Shown here one piece after another: positions 51,204 through 59,896 of a DNA stretch of 64,000 nucleotides. Each line of letters begins with the position of its first letter. Within the stretch, counting starts at the first letter, position 1. A model generated the notes under the pieces. It ran no database searches. It worked only from the letters and a program-made list of their open reading frames with translations, and was not told the DNA's origin. This DNA is from an uncultured Lachnospiraceae bacterium (GTDB lineage: Bacteria; Bacillota; Clostridia; Lachnospirales; Lachnospiraceae): assembly GCA_947382415.1 (NCBI GenBank), contig CANCYO010000007.1, forward strand, positions 1 to 64,000, read 5' to 3'. The translations under genes and the position numbers were made by a program.

Positions 51204-51635
51204 CTATTTATCTCTGGTGACACCCTCGTGAGCCAGCTCCAGCGTCTCCACCGCAACCTCGTTGCTGGTGGCGTTGAAATCCGGCGCGGTGTACTTGGTA
51301 GGCCATGCGGAGATGACCGTCCACTTTGCGATCTCAGCCTGCTTGTCGTCATGCAGACTGATCACTACGGTCTTGCGGTTGATGGTGCCGCCCTCTACCT
51401 CTTTCATCCAGTTATATAATTCCATAGAGTCTGTCATGCCCCACTTTAACGTGATATTTCCATACTTGATGATGCCGGGCTGTTTGCCCACCGTATTTAC
51501 CGCAAAATTGCCTTCCCGGTATTCGATGGGATCTGAAGAGATATCCGGCGCGCTGACCTCGGAGAATCCGCCCACTGCCTTGCCGTCAATCGTAACCTCG
51601 TAATTATATTTTTTAAAGGGATATACCATTGCCAT
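51204..51635 (-). CDS. eCIS inner tube protein, main copy (Afp1-like)
   Basis: The 143-aa protein begins AMVYPFKKYNYEVTIDGKAV with the phage tail tube pattern, followed by EYREGNFAVNTVGKQPGIIKYG, and ends with VAVETLELAHEGV. It lies directly after the sheath, the usual place of the main tube subunit. Length is typical. Confidence 0.92.
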   Translation of the reverse strand: MAMVYPFKKYNYEVTIDGKAVGGFSEVSAPDISSDPIEYREGNFAVNTVGKQPGIIKYGNITLKWGMTDSMELYNWMKEVEGGTINRKTVVISLHDDKQAEIAKWTVISAWPTKYTAPDFNATSNEVAVETLELAHEGVTRDK

Positions 51636-51648
51636 CTATTGTTCCTCC

Positions 51649-53403
51649 TCACTGTGCGCTTTCCATTTTCTGGGTGATGCGGAAGATCACAAATTCCGCG
51701 GGCCGTACCGGAGCCACGCCGATGACGCAGATCAGTCTGCCGTTGAGGATATCGTCCTCCGTCATAGTGCTCTTGCCGATGTTGATAAAAAATGCCTCCT
51801 CTGCCGAACTGCCTGCCAGGGCCCCGTTTCTCCACTGCGTGGTCAGAAATACCCGGATTGTTCCCTCCACTCTGGACCAGAGCAGCTCATCGTTTGGCTC
51901 AAACACGGCCCAGTTGGTGTTAGCCTTGATGGACTCCTCAATAAAGATAAAGAGCCGTCTCACATTCACGTATTTCCAGTTGCCGTCGCTGGAACAGGTT
52001 CTGGCTCCCCATACCCGGATTCCCTGCCCGGGGAGCTGCCGGATGAGATTGATGCCTTTGGGATTGAGCTTCCCCTGCTCAGCCTCGTTGTATTTCACCG
52101 AAAGTCCCGTACAGTTTCTGACAACCTCATTGGCGGGCGCCTTGTGTACGCCTCTGGTATTGTCCGTGCGCCCGTAGATTCCTGCCATGGAACCGGAGGG
52201 CGGCAGATACACATTGCGGTTGGCCAGAGGATCGTAGCACAGAAGCCAGGGATGATACATGGCGGCGTAACCGGAATCCACATTCTCTCTGAATTCCTGC
52301 AGCGCGGACACTTCTTTTGCATCCATGGGCATATCCAGAATGGCAAAGCGGTTGCCCATGTTTTCGCAATGGCTCACAAGAGCGCTCTGCACGGACTTGT
52401 CCGTGATGCCCGGAATGGCCATGATGCTCACATCCTGAAGCGTCTTAAACGCCATCAGTCCGGTTCTCTGATCCGGCGAGCCGTCCTCCCCTATGTAGAG
52501 CTTTGCGTTTTCCGCCTGGGACTGCTTGATCTCGCCGTCCCCGCCTCCCTCAAACAAAATGGGGATCACAGGTTCTTTTGTATTTCCCAACAGACTGCCC
52601 ATCTCCGTTACCTTTTCCGCCCGCACCTGCACCGTGACCAACTGGGATTTGACCATTGCCTGCTCCATGTAATTGCTTCGGGCAGGATTCAAAGACACTC
52701 CCTCGTACTGCTCCGACGCCGTGTCGTCTCCCACCGTTACGTTCCATTCCAGCAGATACAGGAAAAACTCCGCGTCCGCTGCGGCTTCGGCCAGGCTGCC
52801 CTCCAGCGTCAGTGTATTGCCCTCCGCCTGTTTCACATAATGATAGGACAGAGTGACCGAGACTTCCGTCTGACCGTCAGCCTCCGCTGTGGCGATGGTC
52901 TGGACACAGACCATATCCCCATTCTGAAAGCCTGCGCCATCTTTTACCGTAAACTTAATCTGTTCGCGGTCCGCCTCCGTCACCTGCATTCTGCTCTTTA
53001 ACACAGATATCAGCTTCGCCTGAAGCCGGTTGCCCCATGCTCCGGGATTGGCTGCGGTGAATTCCAGAATCGGATTGTCCTTGTCCTCTCCTGCATAGAC
53101 GCCCTTCGCGCTTCCCGCATCCCCGCACACTCTCATCACATAGCAGGTGGAGCCGCCATTGTTAAAAAACTGTTCCACCGCATAGGGAAGATAGCGCATG
53201 TCCCCATAAGTACGCTCCGCCAGATATCCTCCGAAACGCCTCTGATAATCCGCCATACTGGTGAGCAGCACAGGAAGTCCCCGTACAGGACCCTTCTGCG
53301 CCATGCCCACAAAACCTGCGGTGCTGGTGCCCACGCCCTCCATCGCCTTGATTCCGGAGTCAAATTCCTCCACATATACACCCGGTGATAAATATTCTGC
53401 CAT
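51649..53403 (-). CDS. eCIS contractile sheath protein (Afp2-4-like)
   Basis: The 584-aa protein begins MAEYLSPGVYVEEFDSGIKA, the classic sheath start, and ends with RVFLTTQWRNGALAGSSAEE and GVAPVRPAEFVIFRI, the conserved C-terminal sheath domain. It is the only sheath gene here, unlike Afp with three. A perfect 5-bp-stem hairpin (GCCGC-CTGT-GCGGC, 53417-53430) lies right before the AAGGAG site and might tune translation. Confidence 0.96.
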   Translation of the reverse strand: MAEYLSPGVYVEEFDSGIKAMEGVGTSTAGFVGMAQKGPVRGLPVLLTSMADYQRRFGGYLAERTYGDMRYLPYAVEQFFNNGGSTCYVMRVCGDAGSAKGVYAGEDKDNPILEFTAANPGAWGNRLQAKLISVLKSRMQVTEADREQIKFTVKDGAGFQNGDMVCVQTIATAEADGQTEVSVTLSYHYVKQAEGNTLTLEGSLAEAAADAEFFLYLLEWNVTVGDDTASEQYEGVSLNPARSNYMEQAMVKSQLVTVQVRAEKVTEMGSLLGNTKEPVIPILFEGGGDGEIKQSQAENAKLYIGEDGSPDQRTGLMAFKTLQDVSIMAIPGITDKSVQSALVSHCENMGNRFAILDMPMDAKEVSALQEFRENVDSGYAAMYHPWLLCYDPLANRNVYLPPSGSMAGIYGRTDNTRGVHKAPANEVVRNCTGLSVKYNEAEQGKLNPKGINLIRQLPGQGIRVWGARTCSSDGNWKYVNVRRLFIFIEESIKANTNWAVFEPNDELLWSRVEGTIRVFLTTQWRNGALAGSSAEEAFFINIGKSTMTEDDILNGRLICVIGVAPVRPAEFVIFRITQKMESAQ

Positions 53404-53516
53404 ATTACTCCTTTCCGCCGCCTGTGCGGCATATCTATTTCATTTTTATTTCTAATTGTTAAAAAAGCGTCTTGAGAAAAAGCCTTTCCTAACAGAAGCC
53501 TCATAGAAGCATCTTC

Positions 53517-53900
53517 TCACAAAAGTACTGTGGGACTTACCGGCACCGCCACCTCTATATTGCCCCCGTAAGCACACTGCAATCGGGAATCCATATTGAT
53601 CGCTTCCTTCCCCTTCACCTTCACTTTCTGACAGGGCTTTGTCCAATCCTGAAATGTGCAGGGTACACAGGGCACGGGAGTCAGCACTCCAAGCGCCGCG
53701 GCAGTGGCGGCCGCCACCATGGGATTCGCGGGATTGGAACACATGCCAAAGGGTAAAATATTCACAAAGGGGATGTGGTCCTCCTTCACTGCCACAGGCG
53801 CCATGGCATTCACTTTCCTGTCGGGCAGAACCATAATGGGTGTGGGCACATTCCCAAAACTGCATTTTAACAGAGTTCCCTGAACTACCACAGGTTTCAT
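53517..53900 (-). CDS. DUF4280 PAAR-like spike tip protein
   Basis: The 127-aa protein has the DUF4280 pattern: MKPVVVQGTLLKCSFG at the start, the GMCSNPANPMVAAATAA segment, and a Cys-rich middle CVPCTFQDW. It ends with QCAYGGNIEVAVP. PAAR and PAAR-like proteins cap the spike and can bind payloads. It sits between the cap and sheath genes. 113 bp of DNA follows before the sheath. Confidence 0.9.
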   Translation of the reverse strand: MKPVVVQGTLLKCSFGNVPTPIMVLPDRKVNAMAPVAVKEDHIPFVNILPFGMCSNPANPMVAAATAAALGVLTPVPCVPCTFQDWTKPCQKVKVKGKEAINMDSRLQCAYGGNIEVAVPVSPTVLL

Positions 53901-53904
53901 GCCG

Positions 53905-54468
53905 TCACCTCTTCTTCATGTCATAATCTCTTTCTTGTACTCTGTTGATGGTCTGTATTCTGCGGGAGACGATCAGCACAGGCGCAGCTTTCACATATAC
54001 CGCAGGCCACAGCGCCTGATGAAAACTTCCCCACAATCGGATCTTAAATTCCACGCTCTCCCTCAGAAAAGAAAGTTCTACCTGTTCCCCGTCCGCTCTC
54101 TCCAGCACAGGATTGTCATGGATAACGCGAACGATCTCATTGAGCACCATGTGAAGCTGCTCCTTCTGCAGTCCCCCGAACCGGTGCTTTTGATTACAGA
54201 AGATCAGATAGGAGAGCTCTGTCGCCTTGGGAGGAAAGCGTCTTCTGTGTTCATCCACAAACGCTCCCCGGGCAGCAGCCAGCGAGTAATCCTGTATGTC
54301 GTACAGATAAACCCCTACCCGATAATCCTCCTCGTCCCACGGCGCGGTGAGAATTACATTGTCCTCATCCCGCACATAGTCCGGACAAAGGGATTTTTTC
54401 AGCAGCTCCACAAGACATTTTCCCGTCTGCAGGATCTCACTGTCTAAACCATCCTGAATGCCGTCCAT
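53905..54468 (-). CDS. DUF4255 tail terminator/cap protein (Afp16-like)
   Basis: The 187-aa protein has the DUF4255 outline: a helical N-terminus, VGVYLYDIQDYSLAAA, then YLIFCNQKHRF and ELSFLRESVEFKIRLWGSFHQ. It caps the end of the tube and sheath. The start at 54468 has GGGAGG about 9 bp upstream and overlaps the previous gene by 25 bp. Confidence 0.87.
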   Translation of the reverse strand: MDGIQDGLDSEILQTGKCLVELLKKSLCPDYVRDEDNVILTAPWDEEDYRVGVYLYDIQDYSLAAARGAFVDEHRRRFPPKATELSYLIFCNQKHRFGGLQKEQLHMVLNEIVRVIHDNPVLERADGEQVELSFLRESVEFKIRLWGSFHQALWPAVYVKAAPVLIVSRRIQTINRVQERDYDMKKR

Positions 54469-56057
54469 GAGATAGCGACCTCCCTGCCTCTGTTTTTCCT
54501 GTGGCCCGCGGACAGAGTCAGCGCAATCTGAAAGGTACCTTTCTCCACATTCTGACGGATCGCCTGCCTTCCGATACTCTGCCCGGCCTCCCGTCCCGTG
54601 TCCCACAACCCGGGAAAGAGCTTTTGATCCCCCTGAACCACTGTGTACTGTACTTTACTGTGATTCCAATACACATAATCGCTGTTTTCGTAGATTACTC
54701 CCCAGCAGATCAGCACCTCTTCACCCGGAAACCCATGGCTGATCTCATCGGAATACAGAATCTGTCCCCGCCTGCAGCGTCCGGGGATCGGGATTACGGT
54801 CACGCCCCGGCTGGAATCAACAGGCGGTTTTACGGGCGGCTTGGGAACAAAGGGCGGTTCTCCCGGCGGCTTGGGGGACGGAGGCGGCGGTAACGGTGGA
54901 CGCATGCCCGCTTGAAAGCTTTTCAGCAGATTCCGCCACCGGATATCAACGATACCGTTCTCTTCCTCTGTCTGTCGAAGCAGCTCTTCTCCGCCCGGAC
55001 GGGGGACATAAACTCTAAGCGTGGGGTAATTTATCACCTTCAGTACAGGGCGCTCTTCATCCGAATTTCTCCAAACCTTCAAATACGCAAGGGGCAGCCA
55101 GTCCGGTATGCTGCGCTGTTCTCCCGGAGGCTCTCCGAACTGATCTCTCAGATCCTCTCTCCGCAGTTTTTTCAGGGCGGCCACGCGGTATTCGGGGACG
55201 GTGTCTATATAAAACAGACAGGTCTCCGGCTCAACCTGATGAAAGTCCTCAACGGCTACTTCCAGATCAGAAAACTCCACTGTCACCGGGAGCTTTCTAT
55301 CTTCCTCCGTGCAAATATCCCACTCCTGCTGCACAGTACCCGAAAAGCCCGTCCACTCCCGCTCCAAAAGCTGCTGCGATCTTCCCGACACCGCAAAAAC
55401 TGCTCCCTGAAGTTTTGCCATGCCGCGCCATCGGATACCGGCCCTTTTCTCTCCTGTGACCTGTATCTGCACCCGCAGTCTGAAGATGCTGTCTCTGGGA
55501 ATCAATTTGGGCAGCCGCAGCGTCAGCCGTACATCCCCGTTTTCATACAACACTTTCTCCTGTGTCAGAGCATCCGTTTCCCTGGCGACCGTAAAATGGG
55601 AGCGCCGCCACGCTTCCTCAGAATATGCTCCCAGAGCGATTGTCTCCGCAACTCTGGCCACCTGACAGGTATTAACTTCTTTGTCCAGTATAACCTGTTC
55701 TGTCTCCACCGGTTTCTCGGCATAATGAATACCCAGGATAAAAGCAGTCCGCGCCTCTATGTCCAGATTTTCAATCTCATCAGGTTCCCACTGCATATCA
55801 TGGGGCACTAAAAGAATTCGGCCAAGGGAATCTATGGCGCTGCCGGCGCTCAGTGTTAATTTTCCGTTATGCCCGACGCTGACCTCCAGTCCCTCTATGA
55901 TTCCGCAACCCCAGAATTTGTGATTGATATACTCCAGTTTGCGGCTGCCGTATTCCTGTTCTTTTATAAAGTCTCCCGCATGGAGCAGCTTACCGGGATA
56001 GTATCTGTTTTTGATAAAAAGACCCTTTTCAACCATCTCGCATTTTTCCATATTCAT
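54444..56057 (-). CDS. eCIS-associated protein with N-terminal YFPGK-type domain and poly-Pro linker
   Basis: The 537-aa protein starts with the pattern RYYPGKLLHAGDFIKEQEYG and GCGIIEGLEVSVGHNGKLTL (about 18-70), seen in proteins encoded in many eCIS clusters of Gram-positives. A Pro-rich stretch (about 387-412) links to a beta-rich C-terminus. This could be a surface or fibre-like attachment protein; no function is established. It is the first gene of the eCIS operon; I found no convincing sigma-A promoter upstream. Confidence 0.65.
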   Translation of the reverse strand: MNMEKCEMVEKGLFIKNRYYPGKLLHAGDFIKEQEYGSRKLEYINHKFWGCGIIEGLEVSVGHNGKLTLSAGSAIDSLGRILLVPHDMQWEPDEIENLDIEARTAFILGIHYAEKPVETEQVILDKEVNTCQVARVAETIALGAYSEEAWRRSHFTVARETDALTQEKVLYENGDVRLTLRLPKLIPRDSIFRLRVQIQVTGEKRAGIRWRGMAKLQGAVFAVSGRSQQLLEREWTGFSGTVQQEWDICTEEDRKLPVTVEFSDLEVAVEDFHQVEPETCLFYIDTVPEYRVAALKKLRREDLRDQFGEPPGEQRSIPDWLPLAYLKVWRNSDEERPVLKVINYPTLRVYVPRPGGEELLRQTEEENGIVDIRWRNLLKSFQAGMRPPLPPPPSPKPPGEPPFVPKPPVKPPVDSSRGVTVIPIPGRCRRGQILYSDEISHGFPGEEVLICWGVIYENSDYVYWNHSKVQYTVVQGDQKLFPGLWDTGREAGQSIGRQAIRQNVEKGTFQIALTLSAGHRKNRGREVAISWTAFRMV

Positions 56058-56208
56058 GCCTTTCTACTCGCCGCAAAACACGCTTATCAAACTGGTTTTG
56101 CAGGAAAAAATTCATATTATCAAATTAATCCGGTTTTTTTGCTGTAAAAATCCTATTTTTGAAACTTATCATTCATTTTCTATATAATAACATAAATCTT
56201 GGCATTAG

Positions 56209-56246
56209 TTGACATTTTACTACTAATCTGTAGTGAAATAATATAA
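56209..56246 (+). promoter_or_regulatory. BlaI/CopY-like promoter remnant
   Basis: TTGACA (56209-56214) is followed by TACTAC-TAATCT-GTAGTG, an inverted repeat like BlaI/MecI-type operators (TACTAC-N-GTAGTA), then TATAAT (about 56242). The -35/-10 spacing exceeds the norm. The 411 bp between 56058 and 56468 hold this site, two short overlapping frames and a hairpin, and otherwise nothing that I can assign. Confidence 0.4.
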
Positions 56247-56248
56247 TT

Positions 56249-56417
56249 ATGACTAACGGCTTAACAATTCGTGAAACCGGCAGAATAATGCCAAGGGGAT
56301 TGTATGAGATTACCAGGATGTTTTATGGAAAATGCAGAGATGGAATCTACACAGATGAATCTGTTCGAGACAATGCCATTGCTTGAAGAATTAAATCGCC
56401 CACCCTCCCGCGCTTGA
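56249..56417 (+). other. Two overlapping short frames downstream of the BlaI-like site
   Basis: A 45-codon frame (56249-56386) begins MTNGLTIRETGRIMPRG. A second frame of 37 codons (56304-56417) in another phase reads MRLPGCFMENAEME, then QMNLFETMPLLEELNRPPSR. Both lie after the promoter-like site, and one ends at the hairpin 56400-56435. Neither gives a recognised family. They may be remnants of a mobile or regulatory element, or one may be a small protein. Confidence 0.3.
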
Positions 56418-56435
56418 TAAAGCGCATTGGGGTGG
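56400..56435. repeat. Imperfect hairpin CCACCC...GCGCTT-gata-AAGCGC...GGGTGG
   Basis: Outer CCACCC/GGGTGG and inner GCGCTT/AAGCGC stems pair around GATA. No U-run follows on either strand, so it is not a normal terminator. It overlaps the end of the second short frame. Confidence 0.55.
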
Positions 56436-56468
56436 ACGAAATAGAACTAAATGAACAATCCGTTTATA

Positions 56469-58223
56469 TCAATACTCTAAATATGCACCTTTCATCGGAC
56501 TGGCCGCGTGTTCACTGAACAGGCGCAAGACACCCTTTTGGTACTTATGCGGTCTGGGTTTCCAGTTTTTACGGCGTTCGGCCAGAATTTTCTCGATCTC
56601 TTCCGGAGACTTTTTTTCTCCGTCGACTCCGATGATATTGAGCTTTCTCTCCATGACATCGATTTCGATCAAATCGCCTTCTTCTACCAGTGCAATGGGG
56701 CCGCCGTCCGCAGCCTCAGGGCTGCAGTGTCCGATCACCGGTCCTGTGGATGCGCCGGAGAACCGGCCGTCAGTAATCAGGGCAATGCTCTTTCCCAGCT
56801 CACTGTCGCTGCTGATGGCCTCTGAAGTATAGAACATTTCGGGCATTCCGCTGGCTTTAGGGCCTTCATATCGGATAAAGACTGCATCGCCCTTCTCTAC
56901 CTTGTGTTTGAGCACCGCGTCGAGACATTCCTCCTCGCTGTCGAAGGGTCTTGCCCGCAGTACGGCCTTGAACATTTCTCTGGGACAGGCGGTATGCTTG
57001 ATCACGGCTCCCTCAGGCGCCAGATTACCCTTGAGGATTGCAATGCTTCCGTCCGTACCGATGGGCTCCTCATAAGGACGGATAATGTCCGTTCTGGTGA
57101 GATTGATATGATACCGTTTATTGAATTCCTCCAGCCACTTCTCACATCTCTCGTAAAAACCGTTTTGTTTCAGCTCTTCGAGATTCTCCCCCAGCGTTCT
57201 GCCGGTGACTGTCATCACATCCAGATGCAGATGATCCTTGATCTCCTCCATGATGGCAGGAACTCCCCCGGCATAATAGAAGCACTCTGCCGGCCATTTC
57301 CCCGCGGGACGGATATTCAGCAGATAACGCGCGTTCCTGTGTAGCCGGTCAAAAGTATCTCCTGTAATCTCAATACCGAATTCATGGGCAAGGGCAGGGA
57401 TATGCAAAAGACAATTGGTACTTCCCGAAATGGCCGCATGAACCAGTATCGCATTTTCAAAGCTCGCCTCCGTGACAATGTCGCCGGGACACATACCGGG
57501 CTCTGTGGCCAGCTCTACCGCCCTCTCTCCTGCTTTTCTCGCATAGTCCAGCAAATCCGGACTGGTGGCGGGCATCAGCGCGCTTCCGGGCAGCGCCAGT
57601 CCCAGCGCCTCCGCCATGATCTGCATGGTGGACGCCGTACCGATAAAGGAACAGGCGCCGCAGCTTGGGCAGGCATTGCATTTCGCCCAGTTCAATTTCT
57701 CTTCATCAATCTCTCCCCGCTGGAATTTGGCGCTGTACATACCGAGCTGTTCCAGCGTCAACATCTCCGGTCCCGCATTCATGGTTCCTCCGGGCACCAC
57801 CACAGCCGGAATGTTCACCCGGGCCAATCCCATCAGATTTGCCGGCATACCTTTATCGCAGCTTGCAAGATATACTCCCGCGTCAAAGGGCGTCGCACTG
57901 GCATGTATCTCGATCATATTGGTTATCATTTCACGGCTGGCCAGACTGAAATTGATTCCGTCGGTTCCCTGGCTTTCCCCGTCACAGATATCCGTACAGA
58001 AATAACGTGCGCCTCTTCCGCCGGCCTGTTCAATCCCCTTGCGGACCTCCTCCACCAGCAGATCCAGATGTCCGCTTCCCGGATGACTGTCTCCAAAGGT
58101 ACTTTCAATCAATATCTGGGGCTTTTCCAGATCCTCAGGCTTCCACCCGGTGCCTATTCTCAGCGGATCCAGCTCCGGGGCTAATTTACGCATCTCCTGA
58201 CTTTTTAATTTTGTTTTCTCCAT
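56469..58223 (-). CDS. IlvD/Edd family dehydratase, probably sugar-acid specific
   Basis: The 584-aa enzyme has the IlvD/Edd pattern: CDGE at 80-83, ASCDKGMPANL with C122 and K124, and CNACPSCGACSFIGTAST (about 182-199) with the cluster cysteines. The C-terminus reads HKYQKGVLRLFSEHAASPMKGAYL. Such enzymes dehydrate dihydroxy-acids or aldonic acids with an Fe-S cluster and Mg. The GntP permease and FadR-type regulator point to a sugar acid (gluconate-, galactonate- or xylonate-like), not to branched-chain amino acid synthesis. No ilv genes adjoin. Confidence 0.85.
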   Translation of the reverse strand: MEKTKLKSQEMRKLAPELDPLRIGTGWKPEDLEKPQILIESTFGDSHPGSGHLDLLVEEVRKGIEQAGGRGARYFCTDICDGESQGTDGINFSLASREMITNMIEIHASATPFDAGVYLASCDKGMPANLMGLARVNIPAVVVPGGTMNAGPEMLTLEQLGMYSAKFQRGEIDEEKLNWAKCNACPSCGACSFIGTASTMQIMAEALGLALPGSALMPATSPDLLDYARKAGERAVELATEPGMCPGDIVTEASFENAILVHAAISGSTNCLLHIPALAHEFGIEITGDTFDRLHRNARYLLNIRPAGKWPAECFYYAGGVPAIMEEIKDHLHLDVMTVTGRTLGENLEELKQNGFYERCEKWLEEFNKRYHINLTRTDIIRPYEEPIGTDGSIAILKGNLAPEGAVIKHTACPREMFKAVLRARPFDSEEECLDAVLKHKVEKGDAVFIRYEGPKASGMPEMFYTSEAISSDSELGKSIALITDGRFSGASTGPVIGHCSPEAADGGPIALVEEGDLIEIDVMERKLNIIGVDGEKKSPEEIEKILAERRKNWKPRPHKYQKGVLRLFSEHAASPMKGAYLEY

Positions 58224-58303
58224 AATGATCTCTATTCCTTTCCCGCTTACTTACCGCCGTTATTGCTTCACATGTTTAGCTTCACAAAAGCTGCTCCCTC
58301 ATA

Positions 58304-59662
58304 TTATGCAAAGAAGGAAATAACCAAAGCCACAAGAAATCCCGTCGTGCCTACCAATGTTTCCATGATGGTCCAGGTCTTGAGATTGGTCTTCTCATCC
58401 AGGCCCACCAATGATTTGACCAGCCAGAAACCGGAATCGTTAAAGTGGGAGCAGACCGTTGCACCGCCTGCCACTGCCGCCGTGACGCAGGCCAGATACA
58501 GCGGAGACAGATCCGCGATACCGGGCATTGCTGCCACGATACCTGCCGCCATGGTCATGGCCACTGTAGCGGAGCCCACGCAGATTCTCACCAATGCCGC
58601 CACAATAAAGGCCACCAGAACCAGCGGAAGGCTCGCCGAGGAGACGGCATTGCCGATGACGTCGCCCAGTCCCGAGTACTGAAGCATATAGCGGAGAACG
58701 CCGCCGCAGGCCGTTACCAGCAGGATCAGTCCTGTGGGTTCCAGCGACTTTGTCATAATCTTTTCCAATTCGGGAAGAGTATATCCATGTCTGGTACCCA
58801 GAGCAAACATCGCTACAATCGTGGCGATCAACAGCGCTACAAAAGGCTCTCCAAGGAATCCAAAAATGGGCTGCACCGGAGCCAGGGCAGGCACCACACC
58901 TGCAATGGAATCCAGCACGATCAGCACAAGAGGTATCAATATGATTCCTACGATCAATGCAAAGCCGGGCAGTTTGGATTCGTCAAAGTCTTCCTGATTT
59001 GCCACATGCTCCGGCACAGGAACATTATACTTTTTCCCACAGTAAGCGCCCCAGATTGGACCCGCCACTACCATGGAACAGATACCGCAGAATATACCTA
59101 CTAAAATGACCCAGCCCAATTCTACATTGAGCATGGTAGCCACCAGCACCGGACCCGGCGTAGGAGGAATGAACGCATGCCCCACCGCCAGTCCCGCAAG
59201 CAGCGGAATCACATAGAACAGGGAAGAACGCCTGGTTCGTTTTGCAAGAGAGAATGCCAGGGGAATGAGAATGATCAGACCGGCGTCAAAGAATACCGGC
59301 ATTGCGATCACCAGACCCGTGATTCCCAGCGCCCATGCCGCCCTCTTGTCGCCAAATTTATTGACCAATGTAACTGCTATGGACTGCGCCCCGCCGGAAG
59401 TTTCCAAAATAGCGCCGAACATGGAACCCAGACCCACCAATAATGCAATACCTTTTAATGTGTTTCCGATTCCGTCATTTACTGCCGCTATAATGTCATC
59501 AAAAGGCATCCCCGCGATAAGTCCGATTGACAAAGCCCCTAAAAGAATGGAAACCATAGCGTGAATCTTAAATTTAATGATCAGAACCAATAAAATGATC
59601 AATCCCAGCACCGCTGCAATAATCAATCTGACAGGATCTAATGTAACTGCTTCAGCCGACAT
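58304..59662 (-). CDS. GntP family gluconate/sugar-acid permease
   Basis: The 452-aa protein has twelve or more predicted helices and the GntP family pattern (GGILETSGGAQSIA-like segment near residue 90; LAVGHAFIPPTPGPVL). GntP proteins are proton symporters for gluconate, idonate, glycerate and similar acids. It lies between the regulator and dehydratase and is expressed from the promoter-operator at 59.73-59.77 kb. Confidence 0.92.
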   Translation of the reverse strand: MSAEAVTLDPVRLIIAAVLGLIILLVLIIKFKIHAMVSILLGALSIGLIAGMPFDDIIAAVNDGIGNTLKGIALLVGLGSMFGAILETSGGAQSIAVTLVNKFGDKRAAWALGITGLVIAMPVFFDAGLIILIPLAFSLAKRTRRSSLFYVIPLLAGLAVGHAFIPPTPGPVLVATMLNVELGWVILVGIFCGICSMVVAGPIWGAYCGKKYNVPVPEHVANQEDFDESKLPGFALIVGIILIPLVLIVLDSIAGVVPALAPVQPIFGFLGEPFVALLIATIVAMFALGTRHGYTLPELEKIMTKSLEPTGLILLVTACGGVLRYMLQYSGLGDVIGNAVSSASLPLVLVAFIVAALVRICVGSATVAMTMAAGIVAAMPGIADLSPLYLACVTAAVAGGATVCSHFNDSGFWLVKSLVGLDEKTNLKTWTIMETLVGTTGFLVALVISFFA

Positions 59663-59731
59663 ATTACTACCTCCTTTTAATTATTTTTCCGTTGCTTTTT
59701 AAACATCTGACGTCTTATGTTTGTTAAATTA

Positions 59732-59774
59732 ATCTTATGATATTTGTTGTTTTTAGTCAATACATCAGATGTAT
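59732..59774 (-). promoter_or_regulatory. Promoter and palindromic operator of the sugar-acid operon
   Basis: On the minus strand TTGACT (59755-59760) and TAAGAT (59732-59737) are 17 bp apart. The perfect palindrome ATACATC-A-GATGTAT (59760-59774) abuts the -35. The core CATCNGATG recurs at 59872-59880 next to the regulator stop. A FadR/GntR dimer binding here would block RNA polymerase. Confidence 0.75.
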
Positions 59775-59800
59775 ATTCGTTTCTTTTCTCTCTTTTAGAC

Positions 59801-59841
59801 AAAAAAGAGGGCAGTCTTGCCTTTGCAACCCTGCCTTTTTT
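59801..59841 (-). terminator. Terminator after the FadR/GntR regulator
   Basis: AAAAAAGGCAG pairs with CTGCCCTCTTTTTT across an inner TTGC-AAAG-GCAA stem on the minus strand. It has U- and A-runs on both sides and can act in both directions. Confidence 0.75.
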
Positions 59842-59871
59842 GGTCATTTTATCCTAATCAGTATTTTAAGT

Positions 59872-59896
59872 CATCCGATGTATTTTTATTCGGATG
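59872..59896. promoter_or_regulatory. CATCCGA/TCGGATG inverted repeat with second CATCNGATG core
   Basis: A 7-bp perfect inverted repeat (59872-59878 with 59890-59896) overlaps the regulator stop codon. The left arm continues into CATCCGATG, matching the core of the operator at 59764-59772, about 108 bp away. It may be an auxiliary operator for looping, or an RNA hairpin. Confidence 0.45.

Noticed and set aside
35879..56057. Prophage, R-type tailocin or type VI secretion interpretation
   Set aside because: No capsid, portal, terminase, holin or TssJLM genes; the AAA ATPase, DUF4157, DUF4280, DUF4255 and DUF6760 genes are eCIS features.
56469..58223. ilvD of branched-chain amino acid synthesis
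   Set aside because: Neighbours are a GntP permease and FadR-type regulator, with no ilvB, ilvC or leu genes, so a sugar-acid dehydratase is more likely.
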